A DNA stretch of 64,000 nucleotides from Helichrysum umbraculigerum (taxonomy: Eukaryota; Streptophyta; Magnoliopsida; Asterales; Asteraceae): contig CATIUR010000005.1 in the NCBI GenBank assembly GCA_949592205.1, positions 89,706,777 to 89,770,776 of the forward strand, read 5' to 3'. This document shows, one piece after another, positions 11,901 through 22,700 of this stretch. The first letter of the stretch is position 1. Each line of letters starts with the position of its first letter. The notes under the pieces were generated by a model. It saw only the letters and a list, made by a program, of their open reading frames with translations. It did no database searches and was not told where the DNA came from. Made by a program: the position numbers and the translations under genes.

Positions 11901-13400
11901 TCCCGTCCCACCGGTCTCCCCCTGTATGATCAAGGTTCCACCAACGGCGAGTGGGATACGGACGATTTTATCATGACAAACGATTTCGGCTCGATGCTTG
12001 GACAACCAGTCCATTCCGATAATGACGTCGAAACTTCCGATTTCAATGGGTATAAGGTCGATCGAAAAGGTTTCGTCAGCTAGGTTTAAAGTGCAATTAG
12101 GTATCACACTGGTGGTTTCTACAAGTTTTCCATTGGCTAGCTCTACAGTGTACTTAACATCTAAGGCAACAGGAGTGATGTCAAGTAATGGGCAAAAATT
12201 ATCGGAGATAAAGCTTCTATCAGCACCAGTATCAAATAGAACAGAAGCAGTTAAGTTGTTGAGGAGGAACATACCCGAGACCACATTCGGGTCTTGGCGG
12301 GCGTCCCCAGATTTGATGACGAAAGCTCTGCTGCGAGTGTTGTTGTTGTTGTTGCTGTTGTTGTTGCGGTTGTTGTTGTTGTTGTTCTTCAGTTTTGGGC
12401 ACGAGTCTCTGAAATGCCCAGGTTTCCCACACTCAAAGCATACTTTGGGTGGTCTGGTGTTGTTGTTGGAATTGTTGTTGGAGGGAGAGCGGCAGTCTTT
12501 GGTGAGGTGGCCGTACCTCTTGCAATTGTTGCAAAAGGGACCACAGGAACCCTCATGGTGACGATTGCACTTGGGACAATATGGTTTACTCCCAGTGTAG
12601 CCCCGGACGATGTCAGTGGTGGTGTTGTAAGCTTTGATGGTGTTGGGTTTCTTGTTTTGTTGGTTGGAGGGGTTGTTGTGGTAGTCAGACCACTTGCGTT
12701 TGTTGTTGTGAGAGGATGAAGTGGTTTGTTCAGAATCTTGGCTCATTGACATCAAGTCTTGGGCCAATAGGATTGCACCGTCAATGGTGGTTGGTTTTGA
12801 AGAGATGACGTGTCCCCGAACAGGATCAGGGAGGCCAAGGACGAATTTCCTGATTTTATCAGGTTCAGTGCTAACCATAGCTGGGCGGAGGGCAGCTAGT
12901 TGTTGAAACCTGGTGGTATAACCATCGATATCACCACCCTGAACCTTTAAGTTCCAGAACTCCTCATCTAGCTTTTGGAGTTTGGCGATAGAGCAGTATT
13001 TGGCAGTGAGTTTTGCCTTCAATTCCTCCCAAGTGAGTTGGTAGGCAATGTCAGCACCCACTGATTGGGTATATGAATTCCACCAAGAGTGGGCATCATC
13101 TTCAAGAGAGCAGGTGGCGAAGTTTACTTTGTCGTTCTCCGCGCATTTACTAACACGGAAAACAGTTTCCATTTTCTCGAACCATCTGATCAGTCCGATG
13201 GCTCCTTCAGAACCCTTGAAGCTCGAGGGTTTGCAGCTTTGGAAGTCCTTGTAAGAACAAGGTTTGACGGCAGAGGTTCCAACGGTATCGCTGTTTCTTG
13301 TGGAGTTGGGTGGGGTATTGCGAGCCAAGGCTTCAGTAACAGCCTGGGTTATGAGTGACGTAATCTGAGCATCGGTGTAAGGTCGTGTCTTTGGCGGCAT
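8943..13400 (-). CDS. Ty3/Gypsy gag-pol polyprotein
   Basis: Single 1485-aa frame. Gag (retrotrans_gag) covers about residues 50-230. Three CCHC zinc knuckles at about 275-340 are separated by asparagine-rich linkers coded by GTT/TTG repeats. The aspartic protease active site is FDTGADRSF at about 389. Reverse transcriptase carries FIDDILIYS (the YxDD box) at about 723. RNase H follows with HCDASHQGLG and TDHKSLQH (about 933). Integrase shows a His/Cys zinc-binding region at about 1065-1110 and the D,D,E core: MDFITKLP near 1130, ISDRDARF near 1193 and QSERTIQT near 1230. The C-terminal tail with VRWNSRRGPEFTWERED (about 1450-1465) resembles the chromodomain-like end of chromoviruses of the Tekay/Del type. 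No stop or frameshift is visible. The polyprotein makes capsid, copies RNA to DNA and integrates it. It starts 258 bp after the stop of the upstream ORF. Confidence 0.96.
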   Translation of the reverse strand: MPPKTRPYTDAQITSLITQAVTEALARNTPPNSTRNSDTVGTSAVKPCSYKDFQSCKPSSFKGSEGAIGLIRWFEKMETVFRVSKCAENDKVNFATCSLEDDAHSWWNSYTQSVGADIAYQLTWEELKAKLTAKYCSIAKLQKLDEEFWNLKVQGGDIDGYTTRFQQLAALRPAMVSTEPDKIRKFVLGLPDPVRGHVISSKPTTIDGAILLAQDLMSMSQDSEQTTSSSHNNKRKWSDYHNNPSNQQNKKPNTIKAYNTTTDIVRGYTGSKPYCPKCNRHHEGSCGPFCNNCKRYGHLTKDCRSPSNNNSNNNTRPPKVCFECGKPGHFRDSCPKLKNNNNNNRNNNSNNNNNTRSRAFVIKSGDARQDPNVVSGMFLLNNLTASVLFDTGADRSFISDNFCPLLDITPVALDVKYTVELANGKLVETTSVIPNCTLNLADETFSIDLIPIEIGSFDVIIGMDWLSKHRAEIVCHDKIVRIPLAVGGTLIIQGETGGTGLNIISCLKTRKFLRKGYPAILAHITEKKSEEKRLEDVPIVRDFPEVFPEELPGLPPLRQVEFSIDLVPGAAPVARVPYRLAPSELQKLSSQLQELLDRGFIRPSSSPWGAPVLFVKKNDGSFRMCIDYRELNKLTVKNRYPLPRIDDLFDQLQGSSFYSKIDLRSGYHQLRVRDADIPKTAFRTRYGHYEFQVMPFGLTNAPAVFMDLMNRVCKPYLDKFVIVFIDDILIYSRNEQERAQHLKTILELLRYEELYAKFSKCEFWIQTVQFLGHVIDSQGIHVDPSKIEAIKDWQAPTSATEVRQFLGLAGYYRRFIENFSKIAQPLTVLTQKDKRFDWTDKQESAFQLLKQKLCSAPILSLPEGTDDFVVHCDASHQGLGCVLMQRDKVIAYVSRQLKIHEKNYTTHDLELGAVVFALKIWRHYLYGTKCTLFTDHKSLQHIFDQKDLNMRQRRWVELLTDYDCEIKYHPGKANVVADALSRKERSKPLRVRALSMTIHNDLTLQIHTAQIEALKSEHIKNEALRGIDKQFEIRPNGIRYFSNRIWLPSFGNLRDLVMDEAHKSRYSIHPGSDKMYHGIKEFYWWPNMKAEIATYVSKCLTCSKVKTEHQKPPGLLQQPEIPEWKWDQIAMDFITKLPKSSSSCDTIWVIVDRLTKSAHFLEIKENDKMERLTQIYIKEIVSHHGVPISIISDRDARFTSHFWQSLQKALGTRLDMSTAYHPQTDGQSERTIQTLEDMLRACVVDFGTNWEKHLPLCEFSYNNSYHASIKAAPFEALYGRKCRSPICWTEVGDSQLTGPELIHATTEKIVEIQNRLKAARDRQKSYADVRRKPLEFQVGDRVLLKVSPWKGVIRFGKRGKLNPRYIGPFEILERIGPVAYRLQLPSELSSVHPTFHISNLKKCLSDETLIIPLDEIRVDDKLHFVEEPAEIMDREVKQLKQSRIPIVKVRWNSRRGPEFTWEREDQMRLKYPQLFTDSTSNTTSS

Positions 13401-13658
13401 GATTCTTCAATAAAAGAAATGAAGATACATGAGATTTCGTAGGAAAGTTGTATTTATTATAGATGTACATGTAGAAAGCAGTAATACATGACATCAACAT
13501 GGAAAAATGACAATTAATATGAGTTGAACAACAAGGAATATTTGATATCTAATACGAGTTCAAAGGTTACATCCTACAGATGTATTACAAAAGATGTCGG
13601 GAATTGTTACATCCGACTGAATTATAGAGTAGATTACAAGGCAAAGACTACACTAGTC

Positions 13659-14144
13659 TTAACGTAGATTAATTTGTTCCATCATCGTGACAAGACGATC
13701 CACAGTGTTTGCAAGCATGCTAGCTTGTCGGGCGTTGTCTTCTGCTAGTGCAAGTCGTTGTGTTAGTCCACGCGCATATTCTTCTGCCTCAAGTGAGCGT
13801 TGCACACATTCATCCATCCTTTGTTGCAGAAGGGCATTTTCCACCCTTATTTCTATTATTTGGTTGCGAAGGACATCCATGTTGTTGTTAGTGGTTTCAA
13901 GATCGTCGGAGACTTGTTCTATGCGTTCAAGGGATGTAAGTCTCCAGTTTTCGTTGGTTTCCTGCAACACGACATCCATGGTACGAAGTCGTTGCTCTTG
14001 TTGATTCACCCTAGCGGCTAAAGCCGGCAAGGTGGAGTGAGTGGGGTACGGGCCAGCTCGAGGCAACCTGGAGTTCCTCCTTGCTACCCTTGGGTTCTGC
14101 GACCCGGATTGAGAACGAGATGAATTTGATGGAATGTTTGCCAT
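13659..14144 (-). CDS. Extra 161-aa coiled-coil ORF upstream of gag
   Basis: Lies between PBS and gag-pol, in the same reading frame as gag-pol but separated from it by 258 bp of non-coding sequence. The first 45 residues are basic and rich in Ser, Arg and Pro. From about residue 45 to the end the sequence is strongly heptad-like (QQEQRLRTMDVVLQE, ENALLQQRMDE), predicting a long coiled coil. No zinc finger, protease or membrane segment is seen. Standard plant Gypsy elements start directly with gag, so this is an additional ORF of unknown function; a gag-like assembly or RNA-binding role is conjecture. A related + strand element has an ORF at the equivalent place (57443) that begins similarly but is short. 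Confidence 0.7.
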   Translation of the reverse strand: MANIPSNSSRSQSGSQNPRVARRNSRLPRAGPYPTHSTLPALAARVNQQEQRLRTMDVVLQETNENWRLTSLERIEQVSDDLETTNNNMDVLRNQIIEIRVENALLQQRMDECVQRSLEAEEYARGLTQRLALAEDNARQASMLANTVDRLVTMMEQINLR

Positions 14145-14452
14145 TTCTGAGACAAAGCGTTAGTAAGATTGAGGCCTATATTCATATAGCTCCTATATAA
14201 TATAGCCTATTGAGTGTCTAGCATAAACATGTTTAAGTCTCGGTTCTCTCGAGGTCAGAGTCTTCTATTGTACCCTGTTCAGCCATAACTACTTTCAGGT
14301 CTTACATCATCTTTGCTTAATTGTACATAGTTGATCAGGCTATGTTAAATTAAACTCGTATGCTGTAATCACTGAACCAGTCATACTTAATAAGGAATAC
14401 GGCCTAATGGTCATAGTCTAGGCTCACTAAATGCAACCTAGTTCACTATAAC

Positions 14453-14472
14453 CTTAGGCTCTGATACCAATC
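14453..14472 (-). other. Primer-binding site (initiator Met tRNA type)
   Basis: Immediately inside the 5' LTR the minus strand reads TTGGTATCAGAGCC. This is complementary to the 3' end of plant initiator methionine tRNA, the primer used for minus-strand DNA synthesis. Confidence 0.92.
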
Positions 14473-16926
14473 TGTAACACCCCCAAATTCGATGATTTGC
14501 GGAAGCTTGATTTGGGTGTTACTAATCAATAACAAAGCACAAAGATAAATAGCAAACGACTCTATATGCGTCGTTTTTACGAAATATATTAATAATTGAA
14601 CTGTTTACAACATTAAAGCTTTACATAGCTCGAGTTAAATAAAATGAGATTTCAGTACATAAGTACTTGTACAAAATATACTAATGCAAGAAAATCTCAA
14701 TCGTCTGTATGCTGACTCGAGCTAAATCCTGAGCAGAAACATCCTACTGCTGGGTACCTGCGATATATGCTAAAAGGTCAGCTATAAAGTTGGCGAGCTC
14801 ACAGGTTTGAAATCAGTTATATCGTATGAACCGCAAGATTTAAATAATGAATTGCATCCAGCAATTAAATAGTGAATTGCATCCAGCAATTTAATAATGA
14901 ATTGCATCCAGCAATTAAATGATAATCATCGTGTATACAGCCATGAGCACATAGTTGAGCTTAACTCGAGGGCCGGGTCCCCTATAGAGAATTCCGGGCG
15001 AGGTGCCTCCACGAATGCCTAATCAACATTCGTCTTCCCAAATATTAGTACGTCCGTTTACCCGGTTAGTGCTTGCTAACCCGGACGAGGAGGGTCAATC
15101 CTATATGGTACCATATACTAATATTCACACTACAACGTATTAACAACTATGCTGACGGAGGACTTTAAAATGATTAGTTTCGAAAAACTCATGTAGTATA
15201 TGAAAAGTTGGTACTTGCGTTCACATGTTAAAAGTTTGAGCAGTATATCACACCCCTGAGTAAAATAGTAAAAGAGGGGCTATGAGACTCACCTGAGTCT
15301 GAATGCGTTTAAACAAACGTAAGTTGATTAGCCGAAATGAAGTCCAAAGACTTGTAACCTGAGGGTGTCCACGACACGCGATGGTTATAAATATGATTGG
15401 GTATCTTAAAAGATCACCCCTGCAGTTGTTCGTCCAACTATAATGTCCAAATATCCACTATTTGGTTGATATGTTTAAGTGTTTGAAAAGTGTACGACCC
15501 GTTGGTGACGAGTTTGAAATAATAACTTCAAGTATTATTATCAAGTTATCGATGTTTTGCACTTACAAAAGTGTCCCAAAGTGTTTTATAAGTCGTATCG
15601 TATAAAGATTTGAGGTTGTAAAAGTTCGATACTTAGTGAAATTTAAGTTGTAAATATTCTGTTTTATGCGTCACTTAAAGCGACACTCATGGGTTTAGGC
15701 GACACTTAGGAAGTGTCGCATGAAATGACTGATTCTGAATAATAGCGTCACTTGTGCAAGTGACGCATAGAGTGCGACACTTGAGGAAGTGTCGGTTGTA
15801 AGTGTCGGTATAAAGGTCATGAGTCACTAAGGTGAGTGACGGGTGAAATCAGGTTTGATGGTAGGCGTCACTTAGGCAAGTGACGCTATAAGTGTCGGTC
15901 ATTAGTGACGGGTATTGAAAATGCGTCACTTAGGTAGTGACGGAAAAAGAGGGTTTTATGCGGCACTTAGGCAAGTGACGCAAAATTTGGGCTTTTAGCG
16001 ACACTCAATGCGTCACTTAAGTGACGCACGAAGTGACGCTATACTGCATGCTTCGTTGCGACACTTAAAGCTGTTGACGGGTTTTTGAGCCAAAAACGAG
16101 TTTTCGGGTTTCCGATCGGTCCAATATTTTTACCCAACCCTTATAGGGACATTATAAGTTGTTACAAACTACTAGAAAGTGAAAACACTTAAAAACGAGA
16201 GATTTCGGGATTTGTCAGAAACTTACAAAGTGTCGGATGAGAAATCCGAAAAGATAGCGTTGTAGATCGGGAAGTGGTGAACGTTTTTCTTCAAAGTGAT
16301 GATGAGATCCAAGGTCGTTTAGTGGTAGTATTTGACGATTTTTGTGATGTGGTGGTGATGAACTTTTTAGAGAGAAAATGGAGGAAGAGAGAGGAAAGAA
16401 AGATAGAAATGAGAAAGTGAGGTGGTGGGTTGGAGGTTATCCTCCAACTTTCAGTCTCCGCTCCCCGTGCGGTGTTCGTTTGCTCCGTCGTTTAAACGTT
16501 AAATAATTACTTTAAATATTAAATGGTACATTTTAAATACAAATTATTACGCGATATTTTATTTAATTATTTTACAAATAAGTTTACGTTTGAGTTATAA
16601 ATGTAAGTTGGTTTATTTAGTTTGCGCGTTTTACATTTTAAATTGTGTAACTTTCTGATTGTACGATACGAATAAATACGAAATATTATTATAATAATAT
16701 TTTTGACATAACAACGTTATTTAATAAAATTGGTCACCAACGTCCGTATTAAATTGAATCGAAATACATTCGATTTAAATTGCGTACGATTTAACCAAAT
16801 CGCATTTTCGTATATATTCAACAATATATATAATTCGATACATTAATTAGCCTAACTAGGAACTAATTACATGTATTAACATATGATTAGGCACTAATTA
16901 CTAGTCCTAATTTCGCGGGTGTTACA
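14473..16926 (-). repeat. 5' LTR of the young Gypsy element
   Basis: Same length (2454 bp) as the LTR at 6455-8908 and almost identical. As the upstream LTR of a minus-strand element it would carry the active promoter. Transcription would run away from the sucrose transporter, which lies on the other side. Confidence 0.95.
15667..16064. repeat. Hairpin array, copy in the 5' LTR
   Basis: Exact counterpart of 7649-8046, offset by 8018 bp, with the same six hairpins. If transcription starts in the CT-rich region near 16400, as layout suggests, this array would be in the RNA leader. Confidence 0.88.
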
Positions 16927-16931
16927 TCTAC

Positions 16932-18290
16932 CCATATGGGCATGTATATATGAATGAACATTTTCTTTTTTATTTGGAGATCATGGAATATTCTCCATGC
17001 ATGTAGAGGAAACGATAAATGCGCATGATCGCATTTTGGGGGGTAGCCACGATCACGTAGGGAACTAAAATGAGAGAATAGAAGAAAATGACGATATAGA
17101 TGCACCGACAAGAGGCATGATGTTAGTGTTAGCAAGGGACTTGCAATAACATGAGCCATTAAATTTAGGGCAGCAAAAGGCACGTCGACAAAGTAAAACG
17201 TCGACAAAGTAAAGCAACTAACACCTATATATATATATACATACATGATGTTAAGTCCATTGGTCAAGAAAAGAGGATAAAGAAGGGAGATATGACCTCA
17301 CATAAGGGGGGATACAGGGGTAAGGATGGTTGGTACGAACCATGGTTTGGAAATCGGGAAGAGAGGTTGCTGCAGATCAAGGTTAAAGAAACCCTGAACT
17401 GTGATAACATGTAAGATAATGAAAAATCATAGATAATACATTATGTTGATATACCTTGTATGCAAATTTACAAGAAGAATATTCAACGATAACACTAAAT
17501 TCAAATGCACCATAAGCTATCCATAATTCGACTAAGACATATACATGAAATGAGTGGTGAATGATATGTGATAACAGAGGGAAACCCACAACAGTAGTCG
17601 TAAAAAGAATATGAGCAACAAATATGATAGATGAACACATCTCGAGCCTTAAACTACAAATTAGTCGAGCTACTTTTGGATGAAATATAACTCAAATTAA
17701 TGCTTGAACCATGACATATCTCAAGTCTAAACTTGCCTATCCCAGGCCTGTGCCTTTTTACCAATGTATTCACACTTTCAAATTTTTCTATATAAGTATC
17801 AAAGGGGTCTTGGCTAAGCGGTATGTGAGAACCTTTCAACCAAGAGGTTGGGGGTTCAAGTCTCACTTGAGATAGTGAATTGTAAATATTTGTGGTGATT
17901 GTACATAATTGTGTGTTAGATTGTACGCTTGCTGTTCGACTTTTAGTTTGACCAAGATAAACCAAGGACCAATTTTGACAAAATAAGAAACCCCAACTCC
18001 TCTCAATGGAATTATCCCTTACATAATTTAAGGTTTTGGAATCACATTCATATTCATGTTGTGTACAACATAAAACAATCACAAATAACACTTATCACAC
18101 ACACCACACCAAAATACACACACTAACTCATGATTTAGTATGATCATCATCGTATCATAATCATGACTTGTCACCATCATCAATCAAACACCAAACCCAG
18201 TTGTAATTCACTCACTAAATTCTAACTCCTACTTAAAGTTCACACCTTTTTAATCAATTATTCACAAAAAGTAAAAGAAAAAGAACCACC
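16932..18290. other. Upstream region of the sucrose transporter
   Basis: Non-coding. Holds a SINE-like tRNA-related segment at about 17803-17960. The last 200 bp (18090-18290) is rich in CA and A tracts and likely contains the 5' untranslated region. No TATA box could be assigned with confidence. Confidence 0.4.
17803..17960 (+). mobile_element. SINE-like tRNA-derived sequence
   Basis: Contains TGGCTAAGCGG, matching a pol III A box, and about 35 bp later GGGTTCAAGTCTCAC, matching a B box (GGTTCRANNC). The segment does not fold into a clean tRNA cloverleaf with an acceptor stem, so a tRNA-derived SINE is preferred over a tRNA gene. The 3' end is not defined. Confidence 0.45.
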
Positions 18291-21200
18291 ATGACGGTGC
18301 CGGAAAGTCAACAACGACAACCGCCACAACGCCACCGCAATATTCCGGCAGAAAGTATCCCGACCCGAATCCCACTTCGGGTACTGCTCCGAGTAGCATC
18401 AGTAGCATGCGGAATACAATTCGGGTGGGCGTTACAATTATCATTATTAACACCATATGTTCAAGAATTAGGGATACCACACGCATGGTCAAGTATAATT
18501 TGGCTTTGTGGGCCGTTATCTGGTTTTTTTGTTCAACCTTTAGCTGGACATATGAGTGATCGATCTACCAGTAAATTTGGTCGAAGAAGACCGTTTATTG
18601 TTGTGGGTTGTGCTTCGATTATTTTGTCGGTTTTATTGATTGGTTTTGCGGCGGATATTGGTGGGTTGTTAGGTGATGGTGAGAAGAAAACAAGAGCAAT
18701 TGTTGTTTTTGTAATTGGGTTTTGGTTTCTTGATATGGCTAATAATGCTACTCAAGGTCCTTGTAGAGCTCTTCTTGCTGATCTTACTGGTAATTTTGTT
18801 AAAATTCAATTTATTGCTGTTTTTTTTTTTTTTTAAAGTTATTATTGATTTGTGGTTTGGGGTTTATGTTTTGGTGGGTAAAATTTAATTGGGGTGAAAT
18901 AAAGTTGAATCTTTGTTCACGGTTGAGTGATATAAAGCTTTGATTTTTGTTAAGGGATAAGGAAATTGATTAAATTTTATATGAATGTAAATTTATGTGT
19001 GTATATATAGAATTTGTGTATTCAAGTTGGATAAATTTGGTTTCCAAAGGGACCATGTAAGTGGGCAAGCATGATTTGGTAGGAATTGGAAGCTTGTTGA
19101 GATTTGAGACCAACTAAGGGTTGAAATAAGTCAAACTCGTCGATCCTCATTGAGGTTATTCAAGGCATGTGTTAAATTAGCCAACATCGTGTTGGAGATT
19201 TCTGATTGCTACATGTAAGAGATGGATTATTTGTCGCTAAAGAAAGTGACTGCCCACACTGAGAATCGTGACTATATTCGCAAGTCTTACCTTCCAAGTC
19301 TCGAACCACTCGGTTACTGGTTGGGGTTTAGAGATGGCCTATATGTTTTATATCAGATGGTTTATTGAAGTGTAATATATTACCAATATGTACCAAGCCC
19401 AGCCTCATCGGTTGATGTCATGCAAGCCCATAGGAACAGAGCCTGTATTTTTCAGTTGATATGTTCATATGTTTGCAAGTGGAAATCTTCTATACATCCC
19501 GGGACCTTAATGCCAACCAAATAACCTCGTCGCTTGGAACATGCTGAGAGGCACACGGTCTTAGTATAAACTAAAGTGAATTTGGTAAAGTTTAGCAGTC
19601 AGGAATCAGGATATTTGGTACCTGCAATTAATCTAATCTTAATTTGTCATCAAAAACCATCTAGATAAATAATTAAATGCCTTTTGGTCCCCAAAAGCTT
19701 TGGATCCTTGTGTGGGTCATGGCGGTTGGGAAGAGATGTGAGATAGTGACAACTATTTGATAGCTTACATCAAGTTATATCAAAGGGATGGGACATGGGT
19801 CCATCACGTACTATAGGCTTTCATAATATTCTTAATATTGAATTTGTATACTACGGACACCATTCATCCATGAGTCAAGGTCATATTACTCTCTATCTAG
19901 TATTCTAGCACCTGTTGTTTTCTCTTGTAATTTCTGCTATGTGACATTAAATGTGACATAATTTCCACATATGAGCATAAGTGACACTTAAATAATGAAA
20001 ATACTAAGATGTAACTAAAACCATCTTGATTGCAATCAATGAACTTGAAGAAGCTAACTGTAGCATTGTTAAGTTGACACTTTTGCCCTTGAACAAACTT
20101 TGTAAATCTGGTTGATATTAAGAAAATGAGAATGCAGATTCCGATATGTTATTAGAAATTTCTTTGTGTTCTGTATTGCTTTCTAAGCATGTTATGGCTA
20201 ATGTGCTCGGTTGTTTTTTTCATTTTTACATTTATTTAGGAGTTTATATAAATTCTAGTTAGTTAAACGTATCTGCAGGATACATAGTCAACCAAGTAAG
20301 CTGGCGAACCAGTACAACGTAGGCATAACTGTTAACCATAGGTGGTTATTAGGCGGGTATGTGGGATTGGATATGAGCCATATGAGTGAGGTCAAAAATG
20401 CATACTTCTCTAATAATTTGTCATAACAGGTTGTAGATCAACTGGGTTAAGTTGACCCACATTGGACATTGACTAAACAGTGGAAGATTATGAAAGGTTA
20501 AGAACATCAGCATCATATTAAATGCTAACATCTATATTTGTTTATTATTTGACTAGATATATTAACTGTTGAAAGTATATTTCTACAAGTTCAGTACGGA
20601 GTATAATTTTTTATAATTGACCATTGTAACATGCATAGGAAATTACATGCAACATCATAACATAATATGTTCAGAAATTTAGCATAATTTAAATTTAGTG
20701 TTAATTTTTTACCTCTGTATTTCTATAAAATATGTCATCATAATAAAATTTGTTAATGTCATATATACTTCTCCATCAACATTAATAACTTTGACCAACT
20801 CTGAAATTAGAAAAGGCATAACTTTGACATAGTGTCATTATTTTTACCCATAAAGAAACCAGGATAATTGAAAACGTTTCAAACAGAATGCCTGTAGAAG
20901 TATTGAATTCTCATACAATGGAGAGAAAATGATTTTTATCTGTATTTTTTATTTTATTTTGGAACTAACCTAGAGCTCCTTAGTCGAAGCTCATAATTGT
21001 GAATTACAAGGAGTGTGTCAGTAGGTAAGAGTCAAAATTCGTGTTATTTCTAGAATCTTGGATTACAGTGTCTAGAGATGGAAGCTTTGATCCATTTACT
21101 TATAAATGGCTCGATTTGGGTTCTCTCTAATGGGTCAAAGTGCTTAAATAGAACACGGGCCAGAAGTCACCCAATCCCCAAAGTGTGTTATTACTTATAT

Positions 21201-22664
21201 AACCTCCTAATATATCTGATTTGAATAATTAGATCATTATCGGAGTAATAGAATTTCCATTATCATATTTGACACATTAATTATATGTAATAGACAAAGA
21301 ATGTCAACTGAACGTCCAAAACTGATTCAAACACTACCAAAAATTACATGTTTGACCCGTTACCCAATCCGTTTTGGACTGTAAAATGGAGTCTGACGTA
21401 TGGTTTTGCCAACTTTATCTTTTATCAGGGAAGGATCACCGAAGAACTCGAGTGGCAAACGCATACTTTTCTCTCTTTATGGCAATTGGTAATGTTCTTG
21501 GTTATGCTACCGGAGCTTACAGCGGTTGGTACAAGATTTTTCCTTTTACCCTCAACTCTTCATGTGACATCAATTGTGCCAACCTCAAAGCTGCCTTCCT
21601 TCTTGATGTTATATTCATCATGTGCACTACATACATAAGTGTCACTGCAATTCATGAACAACCGATAACGTCTGTTCAAGATGCACTCACTGAAGAATCA
21701 AGCCATCCCCAAGAAGCGTTTTTCTGGGAAATGTTTGGGACGTTTAAATACCTTCCTGGGCCCGTCTGGTTGATCCTGTTTGTCACTTCTTTGACTTGGA
21801 TTGGGTGGTTTCCTTTTATTCTCTTTGATACTGATTGGATGGGTCGAGAAATTTACGGTGGAGACCCGAATGGTGACCAGAAATATAGTGATGGAGTTAG
21901 AATGGGTGCTTTTGGGCTTATGTTGAATTCGGTTATACTTGGAATAACTTCAGTGCTTATGGAGAATCTTTGTAGGAGATGGGGATCGGGTTTCATATGG
22001 GGGATTTCAAATATTATTATGTTTCTTTGCTTTCTTGCAATGCTCGTGCTTTCATTTGTGGCAAGCAAAGCGGATTATGGAATTGATGGTGTGCCTCCAA
22101 ACGGAATCGTGATTGCTGCGCTGGTTATCTTTGCCATTCTTGGCATGCCGTTAGCTGTAAGATAACCATCTTTGTTAACACTAAAACTTTCTGATGTCAG
22201 TTTGAGGAAAATACTGGTTGTTAAATTGTTTAATTGAATCCTTTTTTTATAGCACCTACTTTATGCCTGACCATTTTTTTAATTTTTTTTTTCGTTTTTA
22301 TGTGATTATCATGCAGGTTACTTATAGTGTGCCATATGCATTAGTATCCTCCCGGATTGAGTCACTAGGACTTGGCCAAGGTGGGTACCCGAGTTATCTA
22401 CAGTTTTCGTGTAGTCTTTACATACCATGTTTCTAAATGTATGTTGTATTGTAGGGTTGTCAATGGGTGTTCTAAACGTGTCCATTGTGCTCCCACAGGT
22501 ATGTTCCCCTTTTCAGCCTTGTTAGTATTCACACAATCTTCTCTTTGTTTACCTTTACCCCTTTTCGGTAGTCCAAGGAATGATTTACTCTCAAAACCAC
22601 TTACCATGAATATCTTTATTATATTACTTCATAAATATAAATATTCTAGATGAGAAAGCAGAAA

Positions 22665-22700
<36 letters not shown>

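Larger units (their letters stand above)
6455..16926 (-). mobile_element. Complete young Ty3/Gypsy LTR retrotransposon (chromovirus-like)
   Basis: A full element on the minus strand. Two 2454-bp LTRs at 6455-8908 and 14473-16926 bound an internal region carrying PBS, an extra ORF, gag-pol and PPT. The flanks are TCTAC at 6450-6454 and TCTAC at 16927-16931, a perfect 5-bp target duplication. By eye the LTRs differ at about four positions (near 6597, two near 6770-6775, and 8198), i.e. below 0.2 percent, so insertion was very recent. All enzymatic domains are in one unbroken frame, so it may be autonomous. It sits about 1.4 kb upstream of the sucrose transporter start codon. Relatives of the same family occur at 51560-64000, 54752-57177 and 58390-60879. 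Confidence 0.96.

Noticed and set aside
11998..12719. Long plus-strand frames at 11998-12561 and 12294-12719
   Set aside because: Antisense shadows of the gag-pol gene; their runs of Leu and Val come from the GTT/TTG repeats that code for Asn in gag.
17803..17880. tRNA gene
   Set aside because: A and B boxes are visible but no acceptor stem or full cloverleaf could be drawn; a SINE is more likely.
18291..18836. 181-aa sucrose transporter as a stand-alone short protein
   Set aside because: The frame runs past a clear splice donor at 18790; family sequence continues in the exon at 21429.
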